A program made the translations under genes and the position numbers. Below the pieces are notes generated by a model that had not been told where the DNA came from, did no database searches, and saw only the letters and a program-made list of their open reading frames with translations. Below, piece by piece: positions 42,615-50,728 of a stretch of DNA of 50,728 nt. The number at the start of each line of letters is the position of its first letter. The first letter of the stretch is position 1. Source of the DNA: JANNHP01 sp031404455 (GTDB taxonomy: Bacteria > Planctomycetota > JAJSAM01 > JAJVHW01); the NCBI GenBank assembly GCA_031404455.1, contig JANNHP010000158.1, positions 1 through 50,728 on the forward strand, given 5' to 3'.

Positions 42615-44546
42615 GACAGACGGGCGGTTGACGGCGACGCCGAGGTCGGCGAGTTCGCGGACCGCTGTTGCGATCGACGCGGAGTCGATCCCGGCCTGAC
42701 GCTTCTGGTCGGAGCGCGAGCCGTGCGGGATCCAGCGCGCCGGGATGCCGAGACGCCGGATCAGCCTCACTTCGAGACCCGCGTCGGCCGCGGCGTCCAC
42801 GACGCACGAACCGAATCCGCCTTCGAGGCCGTGGTCCTCGACGGTGACGACCGGCACGCCGGCGTCGAGCAGTGACCGCACGAGACCGAGGTCGACGGGC
42901 CGCGCGAACCGCGCGTCGTAGAGCGCGACCGGGAGCGACGGGCCGATGTCGTCGATCGCCTTCGCGGCGTCGAGGACGCAGGTGCCGTAAGCGAGGATCG
43001 CGACGCGCGCGCCGTCGGGGACGGAGATCGCACGCGCGCGCCCGATCTCGAACGGCGGGCAGGGCCGCGCCGCGAACCGGTCGGGCACCACGTCGCGCGG
43101 GTAGCGCACGGCGGAGATGCCGTCCTCGTAGCCGCGCATGAACTCGAGCGCGGCGCCGAGACTCGGCTCGTCCATCGCGGCCATGAGGCAGGCACCCGGC
43201 AGCACGCGGAGGAGGGCGACGTCGCAGAAGCCGTGGTGGACAGGTCCATCGCCGCCGACGAGTCCCGCGCGGTCGATGCAGAGGCGCACCGCGAGTCCCT
43301 GGAGTGCGACCTCCTGGAACGCCTGGTCGAAGGCGCGCTGCAGGAACGTCGAGTAGACGGCGAAGAACGGCTTCCACCCGGTCTTCGCGAGGCCCGCCAT
43401 CATGTCCATGGCGTGGGACTCGCAGATGCCGGTGTCGAAAGCGCGACCGGGGAACTCCGCGAGGATGCGGTCGAGTCCTGTCCCGTCGGGCATCGCGGCC
43501 GTCGCGGCGAGCACCTTCGCGTCGCGGCGCATCACGACCGCGAGCGCATCGGAGAAGGCCGACGTGAACGAGCGGCCCTCCTTCTTGATCTCGATGCGTT
43601 CGCCGTCCACGCGGAACGGTGCCGGCGAGTGGAACCGCGTCGCGTCGCCCTCGGCGAAGTCGTAGCCCTTGCCCTTCTTCGTGTGCACGTGCAGGAGCAC
43701 GGGACGGTCGAGGCGCTTCACCTCGCGCAGCGTGTGGACGAGGTGGGGAAGGTCGTGGCCGTCCACGGGACCGAGCGAGATGAGCCCGAAGTGCGTGAAC
43801 CACGAGTTCTCGGCCACGAGGTCGCGCACCGCGTCGGTGACGCGGCCGTAGAGCGCCTCGAGGAGCTTTCCGCCTGGGACCCGCTTCGCCAGGAGCTTCG
43901 CGTTCTGCCGCGCGCGCCGGAACCGCGGATCGACGCGGAGTTCGTCGAGGGAATGCGCGAGCGCTCCCTGTGGCCGCGCGATCGACATGCCGTTGTCGTT
44001 CAGCACGACGAGGAACTGCCGCTTCAGCGTGCCCGCCGCGTTCAGTCCCTCCATCGCGACGCCGTTCGCGATGCTCGCGTCGCCGATGAGCGCGACCGCA
44101 CACCGGCCGGCGGCGTTCGTCTCCGGATTCCAGCCCTCGCCGTTCAGGTCGTCGCCGCGCGCCATCCCGACCGCCGTCGAGATCGACGTGCCCGCGTGGC
44201 CGACGGCGAAGAGGTCGAACGCGGACTCCTTCGGCTCGGGGAACCCGGCGATGCCGCCCGTCTGCCGGAGCGTGGCGAGACGCTCGAAGCGTCCGGTCAG
44301 TATCTTGTGCGGGTAGCACTGGTGCCCGACGTCGAACAGCAGGCGGTCGTGGCCGAAGTCGAACACGTAGTGGAGCGCGATCGTGAGTTCCACGACGCCG
44401 AGGTTCGGCGCGAGGTGGCCGCCGCTCGACTTCACCTGCTCGCAGATCGCGTGGCGGATCTCGGCCGCGACGCGCGGCAGCGCCTCGATGGGCAGTGCGC
44501 GCAGATCGGCCGGTGTCCGGATGCCGGGGAGGAGGTCTTCCTGCAT
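42612..44546 (-). CDS. dxs: 1-deoxy-D-xylulose-5-phosphate synthase
   Basis: 644 residues, standard DXS size. It condenses pyruvate and glyceraldehyde 3-phosphate for isoprenoids, using TPP. Visible are the SGGHLAPNLGVVELTIALHYVFD start, FDVGHQCYPHKILTGR, the TPP motif region LIGDASIANGVAMEGLNAAG...LNDNGMSI, and in the second domain VRLCIDRAGLVGGDGPVHHG. The usual GDGAxTGG is GDASIANG, a mild variant. The start at 44546 (MQEDLLPGI) fits the family; a GTG 48 bases upstream would add a low-complexity leader. It converges with the single-TM gene at a shared palindrome. Confidence 0.96.
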   Translation of the reverse strand: MQEDLLPGIRTPADLRALPIEALPRVAAEIRHAICEQVKSSGGHLAPNLGVVELTIALHYVFDFGHDRLLFDVGHQCYPHKILTGRFERLATLRQTGGIAGFPEPKESAFDLFAVGHAGTSISTAVGMARGDDLNGEGWNPETNAAGRCAVALIGDASIANGVAMEGLNAAGTLKRQFLVVLNDNGMSIARPQGALAHSLDELRVDPRFRRARQNAKLLAKRVPGGKLLEALYGRVTDAVRDLVAENSWFTHFGLISLGPVDGHDLPHLVHTLREVKRLDRPVLLHVHTKKGKGYDFAEGDATRFHSPAPFRVDGERIEIKKEGRSFTSAFSDALAVVMRRDAKVLAATAAMPDGTGLDRILAEFPGRAFDTGICESHAMDMMAGLAKTGWKPFFAVYSTFLQRAFDQAFQEVALQGLAVRLCIDRAGLVGGDGPVHHGFCDVALLRVLPGACLMAAMDEPSLGAALEFMRGYEDGISAVRYPRDVVPDRFAARPCPPFEIGRARAISVPDGARVAILAYGTCVLDAAKAIDDIGPSLPVALYDARFARPVDLGLVRSLLDAGVPVVTVEDHGLEGGFGSCVVDAAADAGLEVRLIRRLGIPARWIPHGSRSDQKRQAGIDSASIATAVRELADLGVAVNRPSV

Positions 44547-44622
44547 GGTTCGTTCCGGCGGAGTCGCCGCCGCAGACGCGCCCCAAGGTTGCACGAGGTC
44601 GGCCCGGGACGGCAGAGCTACC

Positions 44623-46305
44623 TCACCGTCGCTCCTCGCCGTGGGTCGCGGGAGCCGGCGGCGGGACGGGCCCTTCGCCCGCGGAACCGAGGAAGAGCCT
44701 CACTTCCCGGCCGGTGATGGGGTCCGTGCGCACGACGTAGCCGTCGCCATCGGCGGGACGCGCCGGATCCTGCGCCGGAGGGTGCTGCGACACGCGCCGC
44801 GGCACGCCGAGCGAGACGGCGACGGAGCCGTCGGCTCGCATCTCGATGCCCGTCAGGTGGACCGCGAACCCGTCCTCAGCGGCGGTGCGGATGGCGGGCG
44901 TCGTGTCCGGAGTGACGTCGCGCGCGCGCGCCGACGGGAATGCGATCTCCGCGGTGCGCACGAGCGACGCGTCCACGCAGTCGATGCCGTGCGCCTCGAC
45001 GAGATCGACGTACGAACCGAACCGTCCCTGGCCCGGCGTGGGCGCGCCGCCGACGTGCCACACGAGGAGTCCCGCGGCGGGCAGTTCCGCGTCGAAGCCC
45101 TCGCGGCGCCGCACTTCGAGGATCAGGTACTCGTCGGTCCGCGGCGAGAGCGGCACGATCACCGCCTCCGACGGACCGCGCGCGACCGGCCCGACGAGGA
45201 CGCGCTGCGGCGTGCGCGGGTCGAGCACCGCGGGCTCCATCCACCCGAGCCGGATGCGGCACCACGCGCAGAGCGAGAACGGCGCGCGCGCGCCGGAGGC
45301 TCCGCCGCCGCGGTGGCCGATCGCCATCAGGCAGAAGTCCCCCGATCCGGTCACGTGGCCCGTGCCGTACGCGTCCGGAAGACCGAGGAGATGTCCGAAC
45401 TCGTGACAGTGGACGCCGATCGTCGCCGCGTCCGTGTCGTCGACGCAGTGGACGTAGTACGGCGCGCGCCGCGCGCCCACGGTGATCGTCGAGCGGTGCG
45501 GCCAGAGCGCGAACCCGGACCGCGTCTCCGGGCGTCCCGCGTAGAGGAACGCGAACCCGTCGAAGCCGCGGGCCGAGGCGCCCTCGCGCGCTTCCAGCAA
45601 CGCCGCAGCGGCGGCGAACGCCGAGTCGGGCGACCCTCCCATCGGCTGCGACGCGTACGTCGCTCGCGGCGAGGGCAGGGTCACCGGGTCGAACACGCGC
45701 CCCGTCACGTCGAGACGCCCGAACGACTGGTCGCGGTAGTAGTCCGCCAGCGACGCCCCGGCGCCGCGCTCCTTCGTCCGCGCGAAGAGGAGACGGGTGA
45801 GACGCTCGGGCGGCACGCCGGACGCGGTGTCGTCCGCGAAACGCACCGGGACGACGGCGAGCGCGAACTTCCCGCCGCGGAAGCAGTCGTCCGGACGGCG
45901 GCGCGACCCGATCGTTGGCTTCACGACGGACGGCCGTCCACCTCGGACGAGCGAAAGGCTGACGCGGGCGCCGATCCGGAGATCGCGCAGCGCGTGTTCG
46001 AGGTCCGCGGCGCCGTCGATGGGGACGGCGTCGATGCGCGTGATCACGTCCCCGCCGACCACGCCCGCGGCATCGGCCGCCGAACCGGGGACGACCTGCG
46101 CGACGCGGGCGCCGGTCGCGTGCTCGTCGAGGACGACGCCGAGGAAAGGATCGATGTCGGGCGCGGGCAGTTGCGCGCGCCGCGCGTCGCGGAGCGCGAC
46201 CGGTTCGTCGCCGGCGAGGCCGCTCCGCCCGAGAAGGGCGAGCACGCAGGCCGCCACGATCGTCGCGGCGGTCCAGTGCGGCCGGGCCGGGAGGGGTGCT
46301 CGCAT
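44623..46305 (-). CDS. Secreted metalloprotease, M6-like, with N-terminal PDZ domain
   Basis: 560 residues. A signal peptide (AATIVAACVLALLGRSGLA) is followed by a PDZ domain at about 50-125 (FLGVVLDE...VVPGSAADAAGVVGGDVITRIDAVPIDGAADLEHALR). The protease part contains the zinc site HEFGHLLGLPD at 301-311 and upstream LAVVPVRFADD and DYYRDQSFGRLDVTG, both characteristic of immune-inhibitor-A-like M6 proteases. The C-terminal half is beta-rich and has no second recognisable domain. A PDZ domain before an M6 catalytic domain is an unusual order. Acts outside the cytoplasm; substrate unknown. Confidence 0.85.
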   Translation of the reverse strand: MRAPLPARPHWTAATIVAACVLALLGRSGLAGDEPVALRDARRAQLPAPDIDPFLGVVLDEHATGARVAQVVPGSAADAAGVVGGDVITRIDAVPIDGAADLEHALRDLRIGARVSLSLVRGGRPSVVKPTIGSRRRPDDCFRGGKFALAVVPVRFADDTASGVPPERLTRLLFARTKERGAGASLADYYRDQSFGRLDVTGRVFDPVTLPSPRATYASQPMGGSPDSAFAAAAALLEAREGASARGFDGFAFLYAGRPETRSGFALWPHRSTITVGARRAPYYVHCVDDTDAATIGVHCHEFGHLLGLPDAYGTGHVTGSGDFCLMAIGHRGGGASGARAPFSLCAWCRIRLGWMEPAVLDPRTPQRVLVGPVARGPSEAVIVPLSPRTDEYLILEVRRREGFDAELPAAGLLVWHVGGAPTPGQGRFGSYVDLVEAHGIDCVDASLVRTAEIAFPSARARDVTPDTTPAIRTAAEDGFAVHLTGIEMRADGSVAVSLGVPRRVSQHPPAQDPARPADGDGYVVRTDPITGREVRLFLGSAGEGPVPPPAPATHGEERR

Positions 46306-46399
46306 CGCGGGGGGCGGACTCTACACGTCCCGTCGCCGCGGTGGCGAGGGCCCGTCCCCGCTCTATCGGCCTCCCGTCAGGCTCGGAGTGAGCTTGTTC

Positions 46400-47455
46400 T
46401 CAGCCCGGGAAGCGAACGCGCGCCTTGCGCGACCCCTTCGCGATCTCGCCGATCACGACCGCCCCGCGCTCGCCGCCCGCCTTCAGCGAGGCGAGGAGCG
46501 GCGATGCGTCCGTCTTCGAGGTGACGAGCACCATGCCCACGCCCATGTTCATCACGTGGTAGCACTCGGCGTTCGGCACGTTGCCGAGGTCGCGGATCAT
46601 GCGGAAGATCGCGGGCGGCGTCCACGCGGAGGCGTCGATGACGGCGTCCACGTTCTTCGGCAGCACACGCGGCACGTTGTCTTCGAAGCCCCCGCCCGTG
46701 ATGTGCGCCATCGCCTTGATGCGGCGCTCGGGCAGGATCGGCAGCAAGAGCGGCGCGTAACTCCGGTGGACGGCGAGGAGCGCACCCCCCACCGTGCGGC
46801 CCGCGAGTTCCTTCGGCTTGCTCTTCACGGTGAACCCGGCGCGGTCGAAGAGCACCTTGCGCGCGAGCGAATAGCCGTTGGTGTGGAGGCCGGTCGACGG
46901 CAGCCCGATGAGCACGTCACCCGGCTTCACGTCGCGGCGCGGGAGGACGTCCTTCTCCTCGACGACGCCGACGATCGTCGCAGCGAGGTCGTAGTCGCCT
47001 TCCCGGTACGTGCCGGGCATCTCGGCCGTCTCGCCGCCGATCAGCGCGCAGTCGTTCTCGCGGCACGCCGTCGCGAATCCGCGGATGATGTCGCCGATCA
47101 CGCCCTTCCTCACGCGGCCCGTGCCGATGTAGTCGAGCAGGAAGAGAGCGCGCGCGCCCTGGACGAGGATGTCGTTCACGCAGTGGTTGACGAGGTCCTG
47201 GCCGACCGTGTCGTGACGGTTCGCGGCGATGGCGACGGCGATCTTCGTGCCGACGCCGTCGGTCGACGAACAGAGGAGCGGCTTCTTCATGCCCTTCGGC
47301 ATGCGGAAGAGACCGCCGTAGCCGCCGAACTCGCCGACGACGCTCTTTCCCCACGTCGACTCGATCGCCGCCCGCGCCGAGAAGATCGCGTCGGCCTTCG
47401 CCGCGATGTCCACGCCCGCCTCTTTGTACGTGATCGCCGTTGCGCTGCGTTTCAT
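46400..47455 (-). CDS. purM: Phosphoribosylformylglycinamidine cyclo-ligase (AIR synthetase)
   Basis: 351 residues. Converts FGAM to AIR in purine synthesis. Diagnostic segments are ITYKEAGVDIAAK near the N-terminus, CSSTDGVGTKIAVA, VNHCVNDILVQGARALFLLDYIGTG, ENDCALIGGETAEMPGTY and AHITGGGFEDNVPRVLP. The start at 47455 (MKRSATAITYKEAG) is the normal beginning; the longer frame upstream is a shadow of the divergent genes. It is monocistronic here, divergent from a small membrane protein gene with a 46-base gap. Confidence 0.96.
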   Translation of the reverse strand: MKRSATAITYKEAGVDIAAKADAIFSARAAIESTWGKSVVGEFGGYGGLFRMPKGMKKPLLCSSTDGVGTKIAVAIAANRHDTVGQDLVNHCVNDILVQGARALFLLDYIGTGRVRKGVIGDIIRGFATACRENDCALIGGETAEMPGTYREGDYDLAATIVGVVEEKDVLPRRDVKPGDVLIGLPSTGLHTNGYSLARKVLFDRAGFTVKSKPKELAGRTVGGALLAVHRSYAPLLLPILPERRIKAMAHITGGGFEDNVPRVLPKNVDAVIDASAWTPPAIFRMIRDLGNVPNAECYHVMNMGVGMVLVTSKTDASPLLASLKAGGERGAVVIGEIAKGSRKARVRFPG

Positions 47456-47501
47456 CGGCGCGAATGTATCGCCGCCCCGGGACGGCCTCGATAATCGCCG
47501 C

Positions 47502-47660
47502 GTGGCCGCCGAGCAGGAGACCGCCGCCGCCGAACGTCCGCGCCCCGGCGCGCGCGGCGAGGACCTGACGCACATCGTCACCGCGTTCGCGCTCGTCTTC
47601 GTCGCCGGGTTCGCGGTCGTGGCGTTCGTGCTGCTGTCGCGGAGGAAGCCGCGGGCGTGA
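47502..47660 (+). CDS. Small single-TM protein
   Basis: 52 residues from GTG 47502. An acidic/alanine-rich start is followed by one TM helix (IVTAFALVFVAGFAVVAFVLL) and the basic tail SRRKPRA, i.e. probably N-out or N-in with the Arg/Lys end in the cytoplasm. No family recognised. It sits 3 bases before the PIN-toxin gene, which suggests co-transcription. Start choice is uncertain; no strong SD is seen. Confidence 0.5.
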   Translation: MAAEQETAAAERPRPGARGEDLTHIVTAFALVFVAGFAVVAFVLLSRRKPRA

Positions 47661-47663
47661 GCG

Positions 47664-48086
47664 ATGCGTAACGTCGTCGTCGACACGAACGTGCTGATCG
47701 CCGCAGCGCGCTCTCGCCGAGGCGCGTCGTTCCGCGTGCTGTCGCTCGTGGGCACTGGCCGCTTCGACATCTCGATCTCCGTCCCGCTGGTGCTCGAGTA
47801 CGAAGCCGCGCTTCTGCGACTTCGAGAGGAACACGCCTGGGGCGAGCGCGAGATCCGGGACGTTCTCGACTACCTGTGTTCGGTCGGTCGCCGAACGTCT
47901 CCGTCGTATCTGTGGCGACCGACGTTGCCCGATCCAGGCGATGAGCACATCCTGGAACTCGCGCTGGCTGCGCGGTGCGACGCGATCGTGACGTTCAACC
48001 GGCGAGACTTCCGCGGTGTCGAAGCGTTCGGGATCGCCGTCTGGACGCCCGGCGAATTGGTCCGTAGGATTGCGGAGTCGAGATGA
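47664..48086 (+). CDS. PIN-domain ribonuclease, toxin of a toxin-antitoxin pair
   Basis: 140 residues. The PIN acidic residues are seen as Asp7 in VVVDTNVLIAA, Glu45 or Glu47 in PLVLEYEAAL, and Asp92 with nearby Glu93 in PDPGDEHILELALAARCDAIVTFNRRDF (Asn111, Asp114). This matches the COG1569-type putative TA toxin component (PIN family), presumably a metal-dependent RNase. Its last bases overlap the RHH antitoxin ATG (ATGA). GAGCG before the ATG is a weak SD, so coupling to the small membrane protein upstream is likely. Confidence 0.86.
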   Translation: MRNVVVDTNVLIAAARSRRGASFRVLSLVGTGRFDISISVPLVLEYEAALLRLREEHAWGEREIRDVLDYLCSVGRRTSPSYLWRPTLPDPGDEHILELALAARCDAIVTFNRRDFRGVEAFGIAVWTPGELVRRIAESR

Positions 48087-48373
48087 GCACACTGAGCCTC
48101 CGTCTGCCCGACGACCTGCTGACCCGCCTTCGCGGGCTGGCGCGGCGCGACGGCGTTTCCGTCAACGAATTCATCGCCCTCGCCATGGCCGAGAAGGCCG
48201 CCGTGCTGCTTGCCGAGGGCGTGCTCACGGAGCGTGCTCGTCGTGCGCGACGCACCCGCTTCGATGCGGCGCTCGCCCGTGTGCCGGACGTCGTGCCGGT
48301 TCGCGGAGACGAAGCCGCGAGCCAGGTTTCCGAGAGCCCGGCGCCGGCGCGCGTACGTCGCCGCAGGCGGTGA
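48083..48373 (+). CDS. Ribbon-helix-helix antitoxin
   Basis: 96 residues. STLSLRLPDDLLTRLRGLARRDGVSVNEFIALAMAEKAAVL is a textbook RHH domain (beta strand, two helices), the N-terminal DNA-binding part of HicB/CopG-like antitoxins that pair with this type of PIN protein. The C-terminal 45 residues are basic and probably disordered, contacting the toxin. Toxin precedes antitoxin, the reverse of classical vapBC but usual for this PIN/RHH group. Expected to autorepress its operon together with the toxin. Confidence 0.85.
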   Translation: MSTLSLRLPDDLLTRLRGLARRDGVSVNEFIALAMAEKAAVLLAEGVLTERARRARRTRFDAALARVPDVVPVRGDEAASQVSESPAPARVRRRRR

Positions 48374-48403
48374 CGAAGGCTCGTCTCGCAACACGCGCTC
48401 CGG

Positions 48404-48535
48404 CTACTTCGCCCTCGTGATCCCCCCGCTCGGAGTACGCCGCCGTTTGAGGTCTTCGACGACCTCCGCGATCATCGGCACCTCGTCGCTTCGGCTCTCG
48501 TAGAGCGCGGCGAGCGGGGAGGACTCTCCGGTCAG
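48404..48535 (-). CDS. Possible 43-residue protein starting at CTG
   Basis: If translation begins at CTG 48535, overlapping the stop of the large gene upstream (CTGA), it gives TGESSPLAALYESRSDEVPMIAEVVEDLKRRRTPSGGITRAK. The middle (VPMIAEVVEDLKRRR) reads as a real amphipathic helix. GTG and ATG alternatives inside give only 25 or 23 residues. No family recognised. The geometry is the same as at 41961, which is the main reason to list it. Weak: the frame is also open upstream as an arginine-rich shadow. Confidence 0.25.
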   Translation of the reverse strand: MTGESSPLAALYESRSDEVPMIAEVVEDLKRRRTPSGGITRAK

Positions 48536-50728
48536 CGCACCGGCACGGGATGGACGACGATCTCGTACTCGCGGTCCTCCGCCTCCACGAGGTCCCAGCC
48601 CGTGAGCGGCTTCTTCTGGTCCGGCGGGAAGGGGTTCGCGCGGAGCGGGTAGGGGAGCGGCGCGTCGGGCGGCACGCGGATCTCGAACCGGCCGTCGGGA
48701 CCGGCGATCGTCATCGAACCCTGCCGCCCCGTGCCGGGACTCGCGTGGACGACTGCGCCCGCGACGGGAGCCCCGTCCTCCCCGACGACGCGGCCGCGCA
48801 GCACGCGCGGCTTCGGGACGACGATCCTCACCGTGTCCTCGTCGCCGGAAACTCGCGCTGCCTGCGGCGTCCAGTGGTGATTCGGACCCGCCGCGAGGTC
48901 GGGGATCGTGGCTGAGACGACGACCGGCGTCCGCGGCAGCGACTCGATCCTGAGGTGTCCGTCGGTGCCGGAACTGCCGCCGAGTGGCTTCTCCCAGTCC
49001 TCGCCGCGGAACTCGGTCTGGATCCACGCTCCCGCGACGGGAGTTCCGGCGTCGTCCACGACCTCCACGTCGATTGCCCGTTTCGCCGGTTCGCTGACGA
49101 CGCGGATCACGAGATCGGCCGCGCCGGGCTCGACGTCGCGGAGTTCGCCGGCGCTCCGGGAGATCACGCGCGGTTCGGGCTGCGGGGTCGCCTGCAGATC
49201 GACGCGCGCGCCGAGCGGGACGGCGAACGCGAAGCGGCCCGCGTCGTTCGTCGCTCCCCCGCCGACTCGCTTCGCGCCGGTCCATGCGGTGACGCCTCCG
49301 CGGATCACGGGGCGATCGTCCTCGTCCACGACCTTCCCGGAGATCGTGCGTCCGCGACGGAGCGTCACGATCGCCTCGTGCCGGCCGGGAGGCAGCCACA
49401 CCCGTTCGGCACGGAGGAACGTGCGAGCCTGCTCGTCGGAGAGGTGGACGAACGCCGCCTGCGGCTCGTGCTCCGCCGCCATCTCGATCGCGCCGTCATC
49501 GCCCGTGGCCTTCGCGGACGTCGCACCGTTGGCGGCGTAGCCGAACTGGACCTGGATGCCCGCGACGGGGTTGCCGTCCTCGTCGGTCACCCGGGCCCGG
49601 ACGGGGATGCGGGTCCGCACCTTCTCCGGCGCGCCGCCGAGGTGGATCGTCACGGGCAGCGGGTCGCGCGACTCGGGGATGACTACGTCGACGCTCTCGC
49701 GCTCATTCGGCGCGGCGTCGGGCGCGGCCGTGAGTGTGAAGGCCCCGGGCGGCAGGTCCGCGAACGCGAAGCGGCCGAGATCGTCCGTGCGGCGGTGGTC
49801 GCGGAACGTGTCGGTGTTGCCGCGGTCCGGAGCTGTGAGGACCACGTCGATCCGCGCGGCGGGCGCGCCGTCTGCGTCGACGACCCTTCCCCGGACGGTG
49901 CGAGCCGTCACCAGACGCACGTCGCCGACGTCGATCGTCCGCGGGTCGGCGTCGGGCGTGACGGTGCGCGTCACGCCGATCGCCCATCCGGTCACCCGGA
50001 CGCGGACGACGTGCGGCACACCCGAGGCGAGTCCGTCGAGCGTGAAGCGCCCGTCGTCCCCGCTCGAAGTCCCCGCGGTGCTGCGGTTGCCGTCGTTCGA
50101 CGGCGGAAGGTCCGCGATGCCGACGACGTCCGCGCCGCGCACCGGACGACCGTGCGCATCGAGGACGCGGCCGGTGATCGCCGCAGCGCGATCGAGCGCG
50201 ATCTTCGCCTCGGCGTCGGCACTCCGGATGCCCACGGCCTTCCGCGCGTAGCCGCTCGCGGACGCCGAAACCTCGATACCGTGGTCCTTCGGCGCGTCGT
50301 CGAACTCCACTCGCCCGTCGGGGCCGGTCGTGCCCGCGGTGCGCTCGCTGTTGAGGCCGATCTCTGCGCCCGCGACGGCCGCTCCCGTGGTCCGATCGGT
50401 GACCGAGACGAGCAGGCGCCTCCCCTGCGGCAGCACGACTTCGACCGTCTGTTCGGGTGCATCGATCCCCTCGACGCGTTGCATCGCCGCCGGATGCCGG
50501 GCCGACGCTACGTAGAGGAACAGCTTCGTCTTCCGCGCGATCCCGGCGACGCGGAACGTGCCGTCCGGGCCGGTCGCTGCGCGGCGCCGGGCGATCGTGG
50601 TGACGCCGGGCGGTTCGCCGTCCGCCGAGAGGCTGACGTCCGCGTCCGGGACGGGCGCGCCATCGTGCGACTTCACGGCGACGGTCAGGGTCATCCCGGA
50701 GGAGAGCGTCACACGGACACGCTCGCCC
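48532..50728 (-). CDS. Large protein of tandem carboxypeptidase-regulatory-like (Ig-type) domains, 5' end outside window
   Basis: At least 731 residues visible; the frame is open to the window edge, so the true start and any signal peptide or catalytic domain are missing. It consists of about eight beta-sandwich units of roughly 80-95 residues with the recurring core GRVxDxxGxPVxGAxV...T(D)xxGRFxFxxLPPG, e.g. VRGRVVDADGAPAARIDVVLT, ISGKVVDEDDRPVIRGGVTAW and LRGRVVGEDGAPVAGAVVHAS. These are CarboxypepD_reg-like / transthyretin-like domains, typical of exported planctomycete proteins that bind or present other domains at the cell surface. No catalytic motif is seen in the visible part. Confidence 0.85.
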   Translation of the reverse strand, partial: GERVRVTLSSGMTLTVAVKSHDGAPVPDADVSLSADGEPPGVTTIARRRAATGPDGTFRVAGIARKTKLFLYVASARHPAAMQRVEGIDAPEQTVEVVLPQGRRLLVSVTDRTTGAAVAGAEIGLNSERTAGTTGPDGRVEFDDAPKDHGIEVSASASGYARKAVGIRSADAEAKIALDRAAAITGRVLDAHGRPVRGADVVGIADLPPSNDGNRSTAGTSSGDDGRFTLDGLASGVPHVVRVRVTGWAIGVTRTVTPDADPRTIDVGDVRLVTARTVRGRVVDADGAPAARIDVVLTAPDRGNTDTFRDHRRTDDLGRFAFADLPPGAFTLTAAPDAAPNERESVDVVIPESRDPLPVTIHLGGAPEKVRTRIPVRARVTDEDGNPVAGIQVQFGYAANGATSAKATGDDGAIEMAAEHEPQAAFVHLSDEQARTFLRAERVWLPPGRHEAIVTLRRGRTISGKVVDEDDRPVIRGGVTAWTGAKRVGGGATNDAGRFAFAVPLGARVDLQATPQPEPRVISRSAGELRDVEPGAADLVIRVVSEPAKRAIDVEVVDDAGTPVAGAWIQTEFRGEDWEKPLGGSSGTDGHLRIESLPRTPVVVSATIPDLAAGPNHHWTPQAARVSGDEDTVRIVVPKPRVLRGRVVGEDGAPVAGAVVHASPGTGRQGSMTIAGPDGRFEIRVPPDAPLPYPLRANPFPPDQKKPLTGWDLVEAEDREYEIVVHPVPVR

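Overview
This window is GC-rich (roughly 70%) bacterial chromosome with densely packed genes. Many start codons are GTG or TTG, and adjacent genes often overlap by four bases at NTGA junctions. The best guess for the host is a Planctomycetota-like lineage. The reasons are a eukaryote-type UDP-sugar pyrophosphorylase, a TMTC-like membrane glycosyltransferase with TPRs, secreted HEAT and TPR proteins, a pentaheme cytochrome, futalosine-pathway menaquinone synthesis (MqnA) and the style of several unassigned secreted proteins. This is inference; no rRNA or tRNA gene is present to confirm it.

Layout. 1-6310 (+): end of fabI, a HEAT-repeat lipoprotein, a flippase-like membrane protein, a PfkB kinase, thpR, recA and a small lipoprotein. 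6489-16466 (+): alaS, then a fatty-acid and envelope run rpmF-plsX-fabD-fabG-acpP-fabF, a UDPGP-family pyrophosphorylase and ddl. 16459-21223: a GspF/PilC-type protein (-), a small planctomycete-style protein and an NrnA-like DHH phosphoesterase (+), and a DprE1/DprE2-like epimerase pair (-). 21331-22563 (+): a secreted ARPP-1-like protein.

22613-26302 is the clear accessory island. It is a 3.69-kb IS1-family transposon with 17-bp perfect terminal inverted repeats and a perfect 8-bp target duplication (TTACATGC). Its transposase is transcribed divergently from a ribbon-helix-helix (RHH) gene, from two mirror-image and probably leaderless promoters. The RHH gene is coupled to a DUF262-DUF1524 (GmrSD-type) gene, the family of modification-dependent restriction and anti-phage proteins. 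Two small genes read inward from the right end. The interior is visibly less GC-rich than the flanks. I regard this self-contained transposon, carrying a defence-like gene and its own putative regulator, as the most interesting object here.

26424-38391 (-): a run of nine genes, mostly overlapping: CCA-adding-type nucleotidyltransferase, HEAT protein, ABC ATPase, pentaheme cytochrome, TPR protein, secreted alpha/beta-hydrolase-like protein, MFS-spermidine synthase fusion, TPR protein and mqnA. 38427-42596 (+): TMTC-like protein, membrane-anchored FMN glutamate-synthase-like protein and a single-TM protein that seems to start at CTG. 42612-47455 (-): dxs, a PDZ-M6-like metalloprotease and purM. 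47502-48373 (+): a small membrane protein and a toxin-first PIN/RHH pair. 48532-50728 (-): a large protein of repeated carboxypeptidase-regulatory-like domains, cut by the window edge.

Most of the window is housekeeping DNA. The other noteworthy signals are a 103-nt near-perfect hairpin between alaS and rpmF, a palindrome covering both stop codons of a convergent pair, and the unusual start-codon junctions.
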